Source of the DNA: Cyanobacteria bacterium UBA4641
Lineage (GTDB): Bacteria > Cyanobacteriota > Vampirovibrionia > Gastranaerophilales > Gastranaerophilaceae
Length of the DNA: 29,686 bases
Direction: 5' to 3'
Assembly (NCBI GenBank): GCA_002405805.1
Contig: DHMN01000063.1
Location: forward strand, 1-29,686
The position numbers and the translations under genes are program-made. The notes beneath the pieces are model-generated. The model saw only the letters and a program-made list of their open reading frames with translations. It searched no databases and was not told the origin of the DNA. Below, one piece after another: positions 6,943-14,443 of this stretch (positions within the stretch are counted from its first letter, which is position 1; the number at the start of each line of letters is the position of its first letter).

Positions 6943-7587
6943 TTGAAAAGATTATTTTTAATATTCACATTCTTAATTTCATTTTTGTTCTCAAACTTGG
7001 CTGCGAGTGCGGCAGAAAATCATTTGCACACAATTACATTAGAAAAAAACAATTCTGGATATAATATCATCCTCGGAACTGACAGTATTGCAAAAGTTGC
7101 CAAAAGAGCGCCGTCAGAAGATGAGTTGATATTAGATTTGAGCGGTGTATCTTCATCCGAAACAGTTAATGCAATTTATAAGGGTACAAACAGTATTGAC
7201 AGTTTGGTTGTTGAAAATGCATCTCCAAACAAATTGAGAATCCACGTTAAAGCTGATGATATTAAAAATTCAACAGTTATGATGGAACCGATTACAGGCG
7301 AAACCACAATTGTTGGGGAAACTGTTCCAATTGAAAAAATTCTATGGGTAACATTTGTACTCGCTTTGTTCTGTGTTATTTTCAAAGTTTCTAAAGATAT
7401 ATCAGAAGAAGATGAAAAAGTTTTGATAAAACAAAATATAAAAGACAGAGAAATTCAGATGTACAAAAAGTACAGAAGAGATATGTATACAGACCCTGTT
7501 ATTGACAGCAATAACTTACGAATGAAGAAGATGCTCAAAAAGATTGACAGAAAAATCGATGAGCGTTTGACTTCAGCAATCAAATAG
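6943..7587 (+). CDS. Membrane-anchored AMIN-like envelope protein
   Basis: 214 residues with a TTG start, chosen because a strong ribosome binding site AGGGAGGT (6928-6935) sits 7 bases before it and the frame then begins with a signal peptide (residues 1-23, ending ASA). Residues about 28-105 have the alternating beta pattern of an AMIN domain (the pilus/amidase-targeting domain of PilQ and AmiC): KVAKRAP..DELILDLSGV...SLVVENASPNKLRIHVKA. A single membrane span follows at about 132-148, then a highly charged, basic cytoplasmic tail of about 65 residues. The likely topology is an envelope-side beta domain and a cytosolic tail. Exact role unknown; it may link the envelope to an internal partner. 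A terminator follows at 7638. Confidence 0.8.
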   Translation: MKRLFLIFTFLISFLFSNLAASAAENHLHTITLEKNNSGYNIILGTDSIAKVAKRAPSEDELILDLSGVSSSETVNAIYKGTNSIDSLVVENASPNKLRIHVKADDIKNSTVMMEPITGETTIVGETVPIEKILWVTFVLALFCVIFKVSKDISEEDEKVLIKQNIKDREIQMYKKYRRDMYTDPVIDSNNLRMKKMLKKIDRKIDERLTSAIK

Positions 7588-7637
7588 ATATTTAAACCTC
7601 AAAAACTTAAATATATCCCTAAAACATTTTATGTCTG

Positions 7638-7667
7638 GCAAGTTTTAAATTTAAAACTTGCTTTTTA
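7638..7667 (+). terminator. Terminator of the AMIN-like gene
   Basis: A perfect 24-base palindrome, GCAAGTTTTAAA followed by TTTAAAACTTGC (7638-7661), leads into five T's. Confidence 0.88.
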
Positions 7668-7699
7668 TTATAAGAATTTTCTAGCAAACAAGTCCGTAT

Positions 7700-7720
7700 G
7701 TCCGCTACTAGTGGGCGGAC
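7700..7720. other. Small GC-rich hairpin
   Basis: GTCCGC (7700-7705) and GCGGAC (7715-7720) form a 6-bp stem with a 9-base loop. There is no T-run and no match to a known RNA class; it could be part of an untranslated transcript or chance. Confidence 0.35.
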
Positions 7721-7773
7721 CGAAATCTTTGATTTTGAGGTGGGGGAGAATATCGTATTAAAAATCGGTCAAT

Positions 7774-7840
7774 GTCATTCTGAAAGGATTAAAAATTTTG
7801 TGGGCTTGTTTGGCTTAGATTTTATCCTATTCAGAATCTA
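7774..7840. repeat. Long-armed palindromic repeat (TT type)
   Basis: Outer arms GTCATTCTGAA and TTCAGAATCTA are those of the family; inside them AGGATTAAAA faces TTTTATCCT, extending the stem. The inner arm sequence differs from that of the copy at 3899 although both pair. Confidence 0.75.
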
Positions 7841-7891
7841 TCAATGTTGATTTTGTTGTTGGCTCAAGAAAACCACTTTCAAATATTAATG

Positions 7892-7897
7892 TATAAT
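7892..7897 (+). promoter_or_regulatory. Candidate -10 box for the Xre regulator, with possible operator at 7915-7930
   Basis: A perfect TATAAT sits about 60 bases before the regulator start; no convincing -35 is seen. Just downstream are two interleaved inverted repeats, GTCA-GCGGT-TGAC (7915-7927) and AGCG-GTTGA-CGCT (7918-7930), placed where a self-repressor would bind. The operator reading is inference. Confidence 0.45.
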
Positions 7898-7957
7898 TTA
7901 AAAATTTTGTCGCTGTCAGCGGTTGACGCTACCAGTAGCATAACAGAAAATAAAGAA

Positions 7958-8215
7958 ATGGGCAACACTTTCAAAATAGATTTTGGCAAAAGAATAAAAG
8001 AACTAAGAACCCTTCAAAATATCACACAAGAAGAGCTTAGTTTTCGCTCAGGTGTATCACGCTCACATATCGGAATGATTGAAAAAGGTTTAAGAGACAT
8101 ATCTTTAACCTGCATTTTCAAATTATCAAGAGCATTAAACACTCCAATAAATGCCATTTTCAATTTTGATGACATAGAAAAATACAAAAATATTGATTCT
8201 GAAACTATTTTTTAA
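7958..8215 (+). CDS. Small Xre/Cro-type helix-turn-helix regulator
   Basis: An 85-residue single-domain DNA-binding protein. The HTH_3 core is clear: FGKRIKELRTLQNITQEELS, then SGVSRSHIGMIEKGLRDISL as helices 2-3 with the turn, then KLSRALNTPINAIF. There is no effector or peptidase domain, so it most resembles phage- or toxin-antitoxin-style repressors, though no toxin partner is next to it. The ATG at 7958 is chosen because the protein then starts shortly before the first helix of the domain; the upstream extension runs back into repeat sequence. The ribosome binding site is weak. Its 3' end overlaps trkH by 11 bases, tail to tail, which may reduce expression of one gene when the other is transcribed. 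Confidence 0.88.
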   Translation: MGNTFKIDFGKRIKELRTLQNITQEELSFRSGVSRSHIGMIEKGLRDISLTCIFKLSRALNTPINAIFNFDDIEKYKNIDSETIF

Positions 8216-9668
8216 TGCTCCAGAAATCCTTATGGAACAATACTAAAAACGGAATAATTTCCAAACGCCCAACAAGCATATTTAGAATTATAATAAGTTT
8301 TGAAATATCTCTCAAATGCGCGTAGCTACCCATTGGACCGATTGCAGGTTCTAACGCAGGACCAATATCACCGATTGAAGATATTGCAGAACTCAAACCG
8401 ATAAGACTGTCTTGCTCTGTAACAGTCAAAATTACTGCCGACAACACCCACAAACCAAAGAAACAAAACGCAAAAAATACCGTTTGTCTTAATACGTCAG
8501 GCGCTACTACTTTATTATCTATTTTTACAGCCAAAACAGCTTTTGGATGTAGAATCTTGTATAATTCGTTTTTCATATATTTAAAAATCAAAATCCAACG
8601 AGTGATTTTCAAACCACCACCAGCAGACCCTGAACATGAACTTATAAACATTGTTAAAAACAAATATACTTTTGCATCATAAGACCAAAGCGAAAAATCT
8701 TCACTTGCACTACCTGTTGAGGTTGCCAAAGACAAAACCTGATAAAAAGACGCAGTCAAAGAATGAAATAATGAATAATGTTGTTTTATGCACAATGCCA
8801 AGCATAGAAAGCCTGACAGTACAAGCATAGAAATTGCATAAACCTTAAATTCTTCACTTTTCCAAAACAAAGAAAGCTTACGTTTTGTAACAACACGCGA
8901 TTGTAGCACAAAACTTGAACCTGCAATGAACATGAAAATTATGATAATCCAATTTATCAAATTGGAATGATAACCGTAAGTGCTCAACGAATTAGGCGAA
9001 AATCCGCCTGCAGATAGGGTAGACATTGAGTTACAAATTGAATCAAACGGATGCATGCCGGCAAGCCACAAGCATATTCCGCAAATCAAAGTCAAACCTG
9101 CATAAATTATCCACAAAGCAGACGCAGTGTTTCTGATTCTTGGTGTGAATTTGTCTTCGGTAGGGCCCGGAGCTTCCGCAAAAAACATTTGACGCCCTGC
9201 TACAGCAAATTGTGGCAAAATCGCAACGAACAAGACGATAATTCCCATACCTCCCAACCACTGTGTGAACGAACGCCAAAACAACAGTGAATGAGGATAA
9301 ACATAGCTTTCAAATATCGTAGCACCTGTTGTTGTGATACCTGAAACAGCCTCAAATAATGAATCCGTAAAACTAAATCCATAGAACAAATACGGAATAG
9401 CTGCAATAAGACCAAATGACACCCAAGACAAAGATACAACCATCAATGCCTCAGAACGTTTGATATCATTTAACGAATCTGATGTAATATTTTTTGTAAC
9501 CTTTTTGAGCAACATTCCTAAAAATAGAGACAAAAAACCTGCTGTTGTAAAAGGCAAAATTGCGTGATGTTCATGGTAAAAAAGTGCAACAAGAATCGGA
9601 ATAAAGGCAACTAGACCAATATCTTTCAAAATTAAACTCAATGCACTTGAAATATAGCTTAATCGCAT
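8205..9668 (-). CDS. trkH: Trk/Ktr potassium uptake channel subunit TrkH
   Basis: The ion-conducting membrane subunit of the Trk K+ uptake system. It has 487 residues and the hydrophobic pattern of four MPM repeats. All four selectivity-filter loops are visible: TTTGA at 112-116, TLSAGGF at 217-223, TSTGSA at 316-321 and SIGDIGP at 431-437. The conserved gating-loop region SSCSGSAGGGLK at about 343-354 and the final LNMLVGRLEI block are also present. It lies 4 bases after trkA, with AAGGA at the junction, as the last gene of the five-gene minus-strand operon. No terminator is seen before it meets the convergent Xre gene. Confidence 0.95.
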   Translation of the reverse strand: MRLSYISSALSLILKDIGLVAFIPILVALFYHEHHAILPFTTAGFLSLFLGMLLKKVTKNITSDSLNDIKRSEALMVVSLSWVSFGLIAAIPYLFYGFSFTDSLFEAVSGITTTGATIFESYVYPHSLLFWRSFTQWLGGMGIIVLFVAILPQFAVAGRQMFFAEAPGPTEDKFTPRIRNTASALWIIYAGLTLICGICLWLAGMHPFDSICNSMSTLSAGGFSPNSLSTYGYHSNLINWIIIIFMFIAGSSFVLQSRVVTKRKLSLFWKSEEFKVYAISMLVLSGFLCLALCIKQHYSLFHSLTASFYQVLSLATSTGSASEDFSLWSYDAKVYLFLTMFISSCSGSAGGGLKITRWILIFKYMKNELYKILHPKAVLAVKIDNKVVAPDVLRQTVFFAFCFFGLWVLSAVILTVTEQDSLIGLSSAISSIGDIGPALEPAIGPMGSYAHLRDISKLIIILNMLVGRLEIIPFLVLFHKDFWSIKK

Positions 9669-9672
9669 ATCC

Positions 9673-11013
9673 TTATATTACCTTAAAATACTCTTTCACT
9701 TCATCCGCATGCTCAGCTTTTGTAAAGATAATCAAAATGTCATGCGTTTTTAATACAGTGTCACCTTTTGGAATAATAACATTTGCTCGGCGTTGGATAA
9801 TTCCGACAATCGCAGGAGCAGGAAATCTCAAATCCATAATTTTTTTATCATTAAATTCGCCATGGACAAGAATTTCCAAAACTTCCGCCTCTCCCTGTTC
9901 AACTGTTGCCAAAATATCAACGTTAGTTTCATCAATATCGTTGCGAACTTCATTTATTGCAGATGTCTTTGGAGAAACTGCAACATCAATTCCGACTTTT
10001 TCAAACAGTGGAATATTCAAGACTTTTGAAACCCTTGCAATTACACGTTTGACACCGAGTTGCTTAACTAAAAGCGAACATAGCAAATTTCGTTCATCAT
10101 TATTTGTCACAGCAATTGCAACATCACATGAACCGATTTCTTCTTCATCTAAAAGTTTTAAATTGGTACCATCTCCGTTTATTACAAGTGTTTTGCCAAG
10201 TTCTTGCGACAAAAATTCACATCTTTCATAATTTTTCTCAATGATTTTGGTTTTAATCTTCATATCTTCAAGATTTTTGGCTAGCATGTATCCGACATTT
10301 CCACCGCCAATGATTGCTGCAGATTTAACCTGCTCTTTTTCGTGAAAAAACGTACCTGCTAAAATATCCAAAGAATGAGATGTTCCCATAAATATCAACT
10401 TGTCATCCGCGTTAATTTCAGTAAGACCGTTTGGGATAAATAACAATGAATCACGTTTTATACCAACGATAATAGTATCTTTAGTGAATCCGCAATCTTT
10501 TACCATTTTGCCGACAATCACAGAATTTGGTCGAACCTTATATTCAAGTAATCTTGCCTTGCCGTCTGCAAAATTTTCAACATCCAGTGCATGAGCAACT
10601 GTCACAATACGGAAGATTTCTTGAGTCAGCAAAGCTTCCGGCCAAATTACATAATCAATAAAGAAATCGCCCAAATAATCTTCGTTGTGGTCTAATGCCA
10701 TAACATTTTGATATTCTTCTCTTGAAACAAAACAAATTGTTCTTATTCCGCTAAGTTTTTTAACAGACAGGCATGCAACAATATTAGCTTCATCAAGTGC
10801 AGTACATGCAATAAATACATCCGCATTAACAACATCTGCAGCTTTTAACACCTTCATATCCGTAGCATTGCCGTGAACAAAACTTATATCAAGTTTGTCA
10901 AACTCTTCTGTTCTGTTTTCTTCCTTATCAATAACAGTGATATCATGGTCTTCAAAAAACTCTGTAGCCAAAAGACATCCGATTTCTGTTGCTCCAAAAA
11001 TTACGATTTTCAT
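9673..11013 (-). CDS. trkA: Trk potassium uptake regulatory subunit TrkA
   Basis: Cytosolic nucleotide-binding gating subunit for TrkH. The 446 residues comprise two RCK units: TrkA_N domains starting at residues 1 and about 232, each followed by a TrkA_C domain (about 145-220 and 370-445). The second Rossmann fold has a standard GGGNVG loop (236-241) and GDGT motif; the first has GATEIG (7-12), in which the middle glycine of GxGxxG is Thr, so the first site may bind NAD(H) or ATP less well or differently. Tandem duplicated TrkA of this size is usual. It sits 6 bases after the second yggT and 4 before trkH, giving an obligate transporter/regulator pair. Confidence 0.95.
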   Translation of the reverse strand: MKIVIFGATEIGCLLATEFFEDHDITVIDKEENRTEEFDKLDISFVHGNATDMKVLKAADVVNADVFIACTALDEANIVACLSVKKLSGIRTICFVSREEYQNVMALDHNEDYLGDFFIDYVIWPEALLTQEIFRIVTVAHALDVENFADGKARLLEYKVRPNSVIVGKMVKDCGFTKDTIIVGIKRDSLLFIPNGLTEINADDKLIFMGTSHSLDILAGTFFHEKEQVKSAAIIGGGNVGYMLAKNLEDMKIKTKIIEKNYERCEFLSQELGKTLVINGDGTNLKLLDEEEIGSCDVAIAVTNNDERNLLCSLLVKQLGVKRVIARVSKVLNIPLFEKVGIDVAVSPKTSAINEVRNDIDETNVDILATVEQGEAEVLEILVHGEFNDKKIMDLRFPAPAIVGIIQRRANVIIPKGDTVLKTHDILIIFTKAEHADEVKEYFKVI

Positions 11014-11019
11014 ACCAAA

Positions 11020-11313
11020 CTAACCTATCAAACCTAACGCACTCATCAAAAATATTGCTCCATAAAACACAGCATTTCTGATTAAAACCAACACAAAACA
11101 AGCTACAATCGGCGATAAGTCAAACATAGCAACAGGTGGAATAAATTTTCTAAACAAGTCCAAATACAAATCAACGGCTGACCTTAATGCATTTAATATT
11201 GGATTATTCCAGTTGACATTAGGAAACCATGTCAAAAGACATCTAGCAAATATCATCCACATAAATACGTAGAAACAGTTAGCTATCGCTTTTATTATCT
11301 TTATCGTTAACAT
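11020..11313 (-). CDS. YggT family membrane protein (second copy)
   Basis: A 97-residue protein with two hydrophobic helices and the YggT pattern: a first helix followed by ARCLLTWFPNVNWNNPILN, then an amphipathic segment with PP (FIPPVAMFDLSPIV) and a second helix. The family is poorly understood; in other bacteria it is linked to cell-division and thylakoid or nucleoid organisation and to osmotic tolerance. It starts within the upstream yggT (35-base overlap), which implies coupled translation, and is followed after 6 bases by trkA. The usual single-span YggT unit is here split into two genes in tandem. Confidence 0.85.
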   Translation of the reverse strand: MLTIKIIKAIANCFYVFMWMIFARCLLTWFPNVNWNNPILNALRSAVDLYLDLFRKFIPPVAMFDLSPIVACFVLVLIRNAVFYGAIFLMSALGLIG

Positions 11314-11644
11314 TTTTTTTGACCTCTTCTTTTTGTTGGTTTAATTTTGCCAAAAATTCTTCAGGTGACAAAACTATAATTTTCGGCTCTTTATCCGCAT
11401 AGTATTTACTATATATTTTTTCTAACCCTGCAATAATAATCGCACACACTACCATAACCAAAGCAGGAGAAAAATTCATCCCCATAAACGGCGGCAATAT
11501 AAAAAATCCTGCAAGTTTAAAAATATAATGAAACAGCGGATAATTCGGATTTATATTAGGCACCCATGATAAAACACAGGCACCTACTATAAAATATAGA
11601 TACAAATTTATTAATCTGTTTAAAAATAAAATAAAATTAGCCAT
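11279..11644 (-). CDS. YggT family membrane protein with charged C-terminal tail (first copy)
   Basis: 121 residues. The core matches its neighbour: helix, GACVLSWVPNINPNYPLFHYIF, FFILPPFMGMNFSPALVMV, helix. After about residue 82 it carries a 40-residue cytosolic tail rich in Lys, Glu and Asp (EEFLAKLNQQKEEVKKNVNDKDNKSDS) that the second copy lacks. The gap to mtnP is 12 bases. Two YggT units, separately or as a pair, probably form a small membrane complex. Placement directly before trkA-trkH suggests a role tied to potassium or osmotic balance, which is inference from context only. Confidence 0.85.
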   Translation of the reverse strand: MANFILFLNRLINLYLYFIVGACVLSWVPNINPNYPLFHYIFKLAGFFILPPFMGMNFSPALVMVVCAIIIAGLEKIYSKYYADKEPKIIVLSPEEFLAKLNQQKEEVKKNVNDKDNKSDS

Positions 11645-11656
11645 ATTGCCTCAATA

Positions 11657-12457
11657 CTAAATATCTAATTTAGTAGTATTTGCACATTCGCAACCTACAA
11701 CTTCATCAGGAAGATTTTCAATCATTGTGAATAGCAAAGATTTTAAGTTAGCAACATTGTTGTTAAATACTTCCATTACAGCCTCGTGAGAGACTGGAGG
11801 AACATCTCCGACAAGCCCTGCATCATAATCTGTAATAAGTGAAATATTCAACGGACACATATCCAATTCTTTAACCAAATAAGCTTCAGGATAAGCTGTC
11901 ATATTGATAACTTCCCAACCTTGTCTTGTAAAGAATGCTGATTCCGATTTTGTAGAAAATCTCGGACCGTTGATTACAACAACAGTGCCGTGGTCATGAA
12001 TATTGATACCTAGTTTTTTACCTGTTTCAATTGCAGCTTTTCTAAGTTCAGGACAATATGGGTCAGCAGGTGATGGGTGTTGAACAACAGGACCTTCAAA
12101 GAATGTTGTTTTTCTGCCGTCTGTCCAATCTACAAATTGGTCGCAAATTACAAAATCACCAGGTTTAACAGCTTTTTGCAAACTACCAGCAGCACAAGGT
12201 GAAATAACTCTTTTACAACCTAAATGTTTCATAGCCCAAACATTTGCTCTGAAGTTTACCAAATGTGGCGGAATAGAATGATTTCTGCCGTGTCTTGGCA
12301 TAAATGCTACTCTATGATTTCCGATTTTTCCGATAAATACACTGTCACTGGTTTCACCGTAAGGAGTTTCAACTTTTACCTCTTCAATATTTTCTAAAAA
12401 ACTGTAAAAGCCGGAACCACCAAATACACCAATATCTGCCTTATTTAAAATTTCCAT
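11657..12457 (-). CDS. mtnP: S-methyl-5'-thioadenosine phosphorylase
   Basis: Cleaves methylthioadenosine (the by-product of polyamine and related synthesis) with phosphate to adenine and methylthioribose-1-phosphate. The 266-residue protein belongs to the PNP/MTAP phosphorylase superfamily: phosphate loop GGSGFY near residue 13, PRHGRNHSIPPHLVNFRANVWA, SPCAAGSLQ, GPRFSTKSES, NMTAYPEAYLVKE around the ribose/base site, and TDYDAG with the purine-contacting Asp. The ATG at 12457 is preferred over an in-frame GTG three codons upstream, because the ribosome binding site AAGGG would touch the GTG but sits about 6-7 bases from the ATG. It is the first gene of the mtnP-yggT-yggT-trkA-trkH operon. 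Confidence 0.93.
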   Translation of the reverse strand: MEILNKADIGVFGGSGFYSFLENIEEVKVETPYGETSDSVFIGKIGNHRVAFMPRHGRNHSIPPHLVNFRANVWAMKHLGCKRVISPCAAGSLQKAVKPGDFVICDQFVDWTDGRKTTFFEGPVVQHPSPADPYCPELRKAAIETGKKLGINIHDHGTVVVINGPRFSTKSESAFFTRQGWEVINMTAYPEAYLVKELDMCPLNISLITDYDAGLVGDVPPVSHEAVMEVFNNNVANLKSLLFTMIENLPDEVVGCECANTTKLDI

Positions 12458-12591
12458 ATATTTCACCCTTTCGTCTGACTATAATTGAATATAGAAATAT
12501 TACTATACTCAAAACAAATTTTCAAACCATATATAAAACTTCACAAATAGCTCTACTGACTAATACTAAAATTCGTGAAATCTTTGTTTAA

Positions 12592-12661
12592 TATAATTAA
12601 TCTTTTTCATACTTCCAGCTATTCTTAAATTAGACCGAGCCCATTAAGGGCTCTTTTTTTT
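12592..12661 (+). ncRNA. Candidate short RNA ending at an orphan terminator
   Basis: A TATAAT (12592-12597) is followed about 40 bases later by GAGCCC-ATTAA-GGGCTC and a T-run. No gene lies between, and the nearest plus-strand gene upstream ends at 8215, so the terminator must end either a short RNA of about 55-60 bases or an antisense/leader transcript. No -35 box is convincing, so this is a hypothesis. Confidence 0.3.
12637..12661 (+). terminator. Orphan Rho-independent terminator
   Basis: Six-bp stem GAGCCC (12637-12642) / GGGCTC (12648-12653), a 5-base loop and eight T's. The minus strand has no T-run, so it works on plus-strand transcripts only, where no coding gene precedes it. Confidence 0.85.
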
Positions 12662-12696
12662 ATTGTTTTTACAATTCTTCATAATATTTATCACTC

Positions 12697-12725
12697 TGTA
12701 CAAAAAACAATACATGTGATAGAAT
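12697..12725 (+). promoter_or_regulatory. Extended -10 promoter of the secreted protein/TPR operon
   Basis: TGTACA (12697-12702), a 17-base spacer, then TAGAAT (12720-12725) preceded by TGA, which makes an extended -10. It gives a leader of about 45 bases before the ATG at 12776. The same TGNTAGAAT element occurs before proS. Confidence 0.6.
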
Positions 12726-12775
12726 ACAACCACAGAAAATTTCGGTTTAAATACTGAGGGAAAAGAGGGATATTT

Positions 12776-13456
12776 ATGAAGAAATTTAGAGTTTTAGGAA
12801 TAATTTTTACAATGTTATTAGCTGCACAAGTTACAATGGCTGCACCGTTTAACGCGAAAGCTAAAACAAAAAGAATACCTGCAGGCACAGAATTCCAATT
12901 AAAAATGCTAAACGGATTGGATTCTTCAGTAAACACATCAGGTAACAGCTTTTCTGCAATGTTATTGACCGACCAAACCGCAGATGATGACGTTATTTTG
13001 CCGTCAGGTTCAATTATAAGAGGAGACATTCAAGGAATAGTTCAACCAAAAAGAATGTCTAAAGGTGCAATTTTATACTTAAACTTTGACCACGTTGTAA
13101 CTCCAAACGGCAGACAACTTCCACTAACATTAAATGTTGTTGGCAGAAGTGATATGACTTATGATGGCGGATTGACTACAACAAGAGGCTATACTGATGC
13201 TTGGAAACAAACTTGCGCTAAATCAGGCAGAATTACCAAAAATGCAATCAGTTGGGGCGAAGATGTCGTTAATGACTCAGGTTGGAAATATGTAACCGTT
13301 CCGGTTAGTGCATTAGGTGGTGCCGTTGGAACTGCCGGTTACTTTGTATACGGCAGTATCGCTGATATGATAAAAAAAGGAGCGCACGTAAAACTTTATA
13401 AAGATGAAGTTCTAAAAGTTATACTTGTTGACCCTATTGATGTTCCGGTTATATAA
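12776..13456 (+). CDS. Secreted/periplasmic beta-rich protein
   Basis: 226 residues with a clear signal peptide (MKKFRVLGIIFTMLLAAQVTMAA) and an export-competent soluble body. Residues about 34-150 are a beta-rich domain with the pattern IPAGTEFQLKML..GLDSS...DDDVILPSGSIIRGDI...FDHVVTPNGRQLPL. This resembles the core pattern of VirB10/TrbI-type beta-barrel domains (IPAGT, LPxGS..xG), but the similarity is too weak to assign that family. The C-terminal part holds a Gly/Ala-rich hydrophobic segment (VPVSALGGAVGTAGYFVYGSI) that could lie in the membrane. A ribosome binding site GAGGGA precedes the ATG. It is followed after 3 bases by the TPR gene, so the two are made together. Confidence 0.8.
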   Translation: MKKFRVLGIIFTMLLAAQVTMAAPFNAKAKTKRIPAGTEFQLKMLNGLDSSVNTSGNSFSAMLLTDQTADDDVILPSGSIIRGDIQGIVQPKRMSKGAILYLNFDHVVTPNGRQLPLTLNVVGRSDMTYDGGLTTTRGYTDAWKQTCAKSGRITKNAISWGEDVVNDSGWKYVTVPVSALGGAVGTAGYFVYGSIADMIKKGAHVKLYKDEVLKVILVDPIDVPVI

Positions 13457-13459
13457 ACT

Positions 13460-14383
13460 ATGTCAAAACTTGATAAAATAGAGGAATTACAAAGATTGAT
13501 TCAGCAAGACCCTGAAGATTTTCAAACCAGAAGGGAGCTTGCTGTTCTTCTTATGGATTGCGGATTTAATGAAGAAGCACTTCAACATTTGCTTTTTCTA
13601 TCAAAGAAATTCAGCTATGATGAGGGAATTTTTTACAACCTCGGAATTGTTTACGAAAAAATGAAACAATTCAAAAAGGCAAAAGAATCTTATGAAAAAG
13701 CTATTGAGCTTGAACCTGAGTCATTCGATGCTATTTATAATCTTGGGCTTGTTTATACCGAGTTAAAAGATTTTGAACAAGCAATCAAATGTTTCAACAA
13801 AATAATTGAAAACGACCCAAACGATTCTAATACGTATTTCAACTTGGGACTTGTATATTTTAAGCAAAAAGACTATATAAACGCAATTGAAAATTTCCAA
13901 AAAACAATAGATATTAATGACGAAGATTTATACGCGCATTTTTATCTTGGAAATATTTTCAAAGAATTGGGTGACCCGGATTCTGCGAAAGAAAAATTTG
14001 AAAAAGTTATTGAGTTATCACCAAATTACAGTTGGGCATACTATAATATTGCCGTAATTTATTATGAAGAAAACGACACCCAAAATGCAGAATATTTTTT
14101 GCGCAAAACCCTTGAAATGAATCCTTATGATGTTGAGGCGTACAAAATATTAACAAAAATTCAACTTAAAGAAAACGATTTTAATAATGCAATAGAAACA
14201 ATAAAATCTGCACTATCTGAATGTGAAGAAACAGGCGATTTGGATTTTTTGGCATCTGTTGTGTTTAAAAAAGCAGGGGATGAAGAAAACAGTTCAACCT
14301 ATTTTGAAAACGCAATCAAGAATCATCAAACACTATCCATTCCGGTTGCAAAAGCCAGAGAAGAAATCAAACGAATTAAATAA
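13460..14383 (+). CDS. Tetratricopeptide repeat protein
   Basis: 307 residues composed almost entirely of about eight 34-residue TPR units from residue 18 onwards (for example EGIFYNLGIVYEKMKQFKKA, FDAIYNLGLVYTELKDFEQA, SNTYFNLGLVYFKQKDYINA). There is no signal peptide or membrane span, so it is probably a cytoplasmic scaffold. The TPR consensus Gly, Tyr, Ala and Pro positions are well kept in the middle repeats and decay at the ends. The ATG comes 3 bases after the stop of the secreted protein gene and has no ribosome binding site of its own, so translation is likely coupled. Binding partner unknown. Confidence 0.92.
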   Translation: MSKLDKIEELQRLIQQDPEDFQTRRELAVLLMDCGFNEEALQHLLFLSKKFSYDEGIFYNLGIVYEKMKQFKKAKESYEKAIELEPESFDAIYNLGLVYTELKDFEQAIKCFNKIIENDPNDSNTYFNLGLVYFKQKDYINAIENFQKTIDINDEDLYAHFYLGNIFKELGDPDSAKEKFEKVIELSPNYSWAYYNIAVIYYEENDTQNAEYFLRKTLEMNPYDVEAYKILTKIQLKENDFNNAIETIKSALSECEETGDLDFLASVVFKKAGDEENSSTYFENAIKNHQTLSIPVAKAREEIKRIK

Positions 14384-14443
14384 ATGTCTAACAAATTACA
14401 TTATGTCCTTCATAATTCAAAATTGAACATACAAGGTCTATGT

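Larger units (their letters stand above)
7588..7957. other. Gene-free island upstream of the Xre regulator
   Basis: 370 bases holding the terminator of the AMIN-like gene, a small GC-rich hairpin (7700-7720), one long-armed palindromic repeat, a TATAAT box and a possible operator. An open frame from 7844 runs into the regulator but its first 38 codons have no conserved look and overlap the repeat and promoter, so they are not counted as coding. Confidence 0.7.
12458..12775. other. Divergent intergenic region between mtnP and the secreted-protein gene
   Basis: 318 bases, very AT-rich, with no coding frame of note. It contains an orphan plus-strand terminator (12637-12661), a TATAAT at 12592-12597 ahead of it, and the promoter of the gene at 12776. 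No riboswitch or known RNA class is recognised. Confidence 0.7.

Noticed and set aside
7844..7957. N-terminal extension of the Xre regulator from an upstream ATG
   Set aside because: The 38 extra residues cross the end of a palindromic repeat, a TATAAT box and possible operator, have no ribosome binding site, and are not part of the HTH domain.
9641..10231. Open frame of 196 codons on the plus strand opposite trkA
   Set aside because: It lies wholly antisense to a well-conserved TrkA with both RCK domains; its composition (Ser/Thr/Ile/Phe-rich) is what the reverse strand of an AT-rich coding gene gives, and it has no ribosome binding site or family pattern.
12480..12660. 6S RNA in the mtnP upstream region
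   Set aside because: The segment is about the right length but its ends do not pair and there is no long central-bulge hairpin; only a local terminator stem is present.
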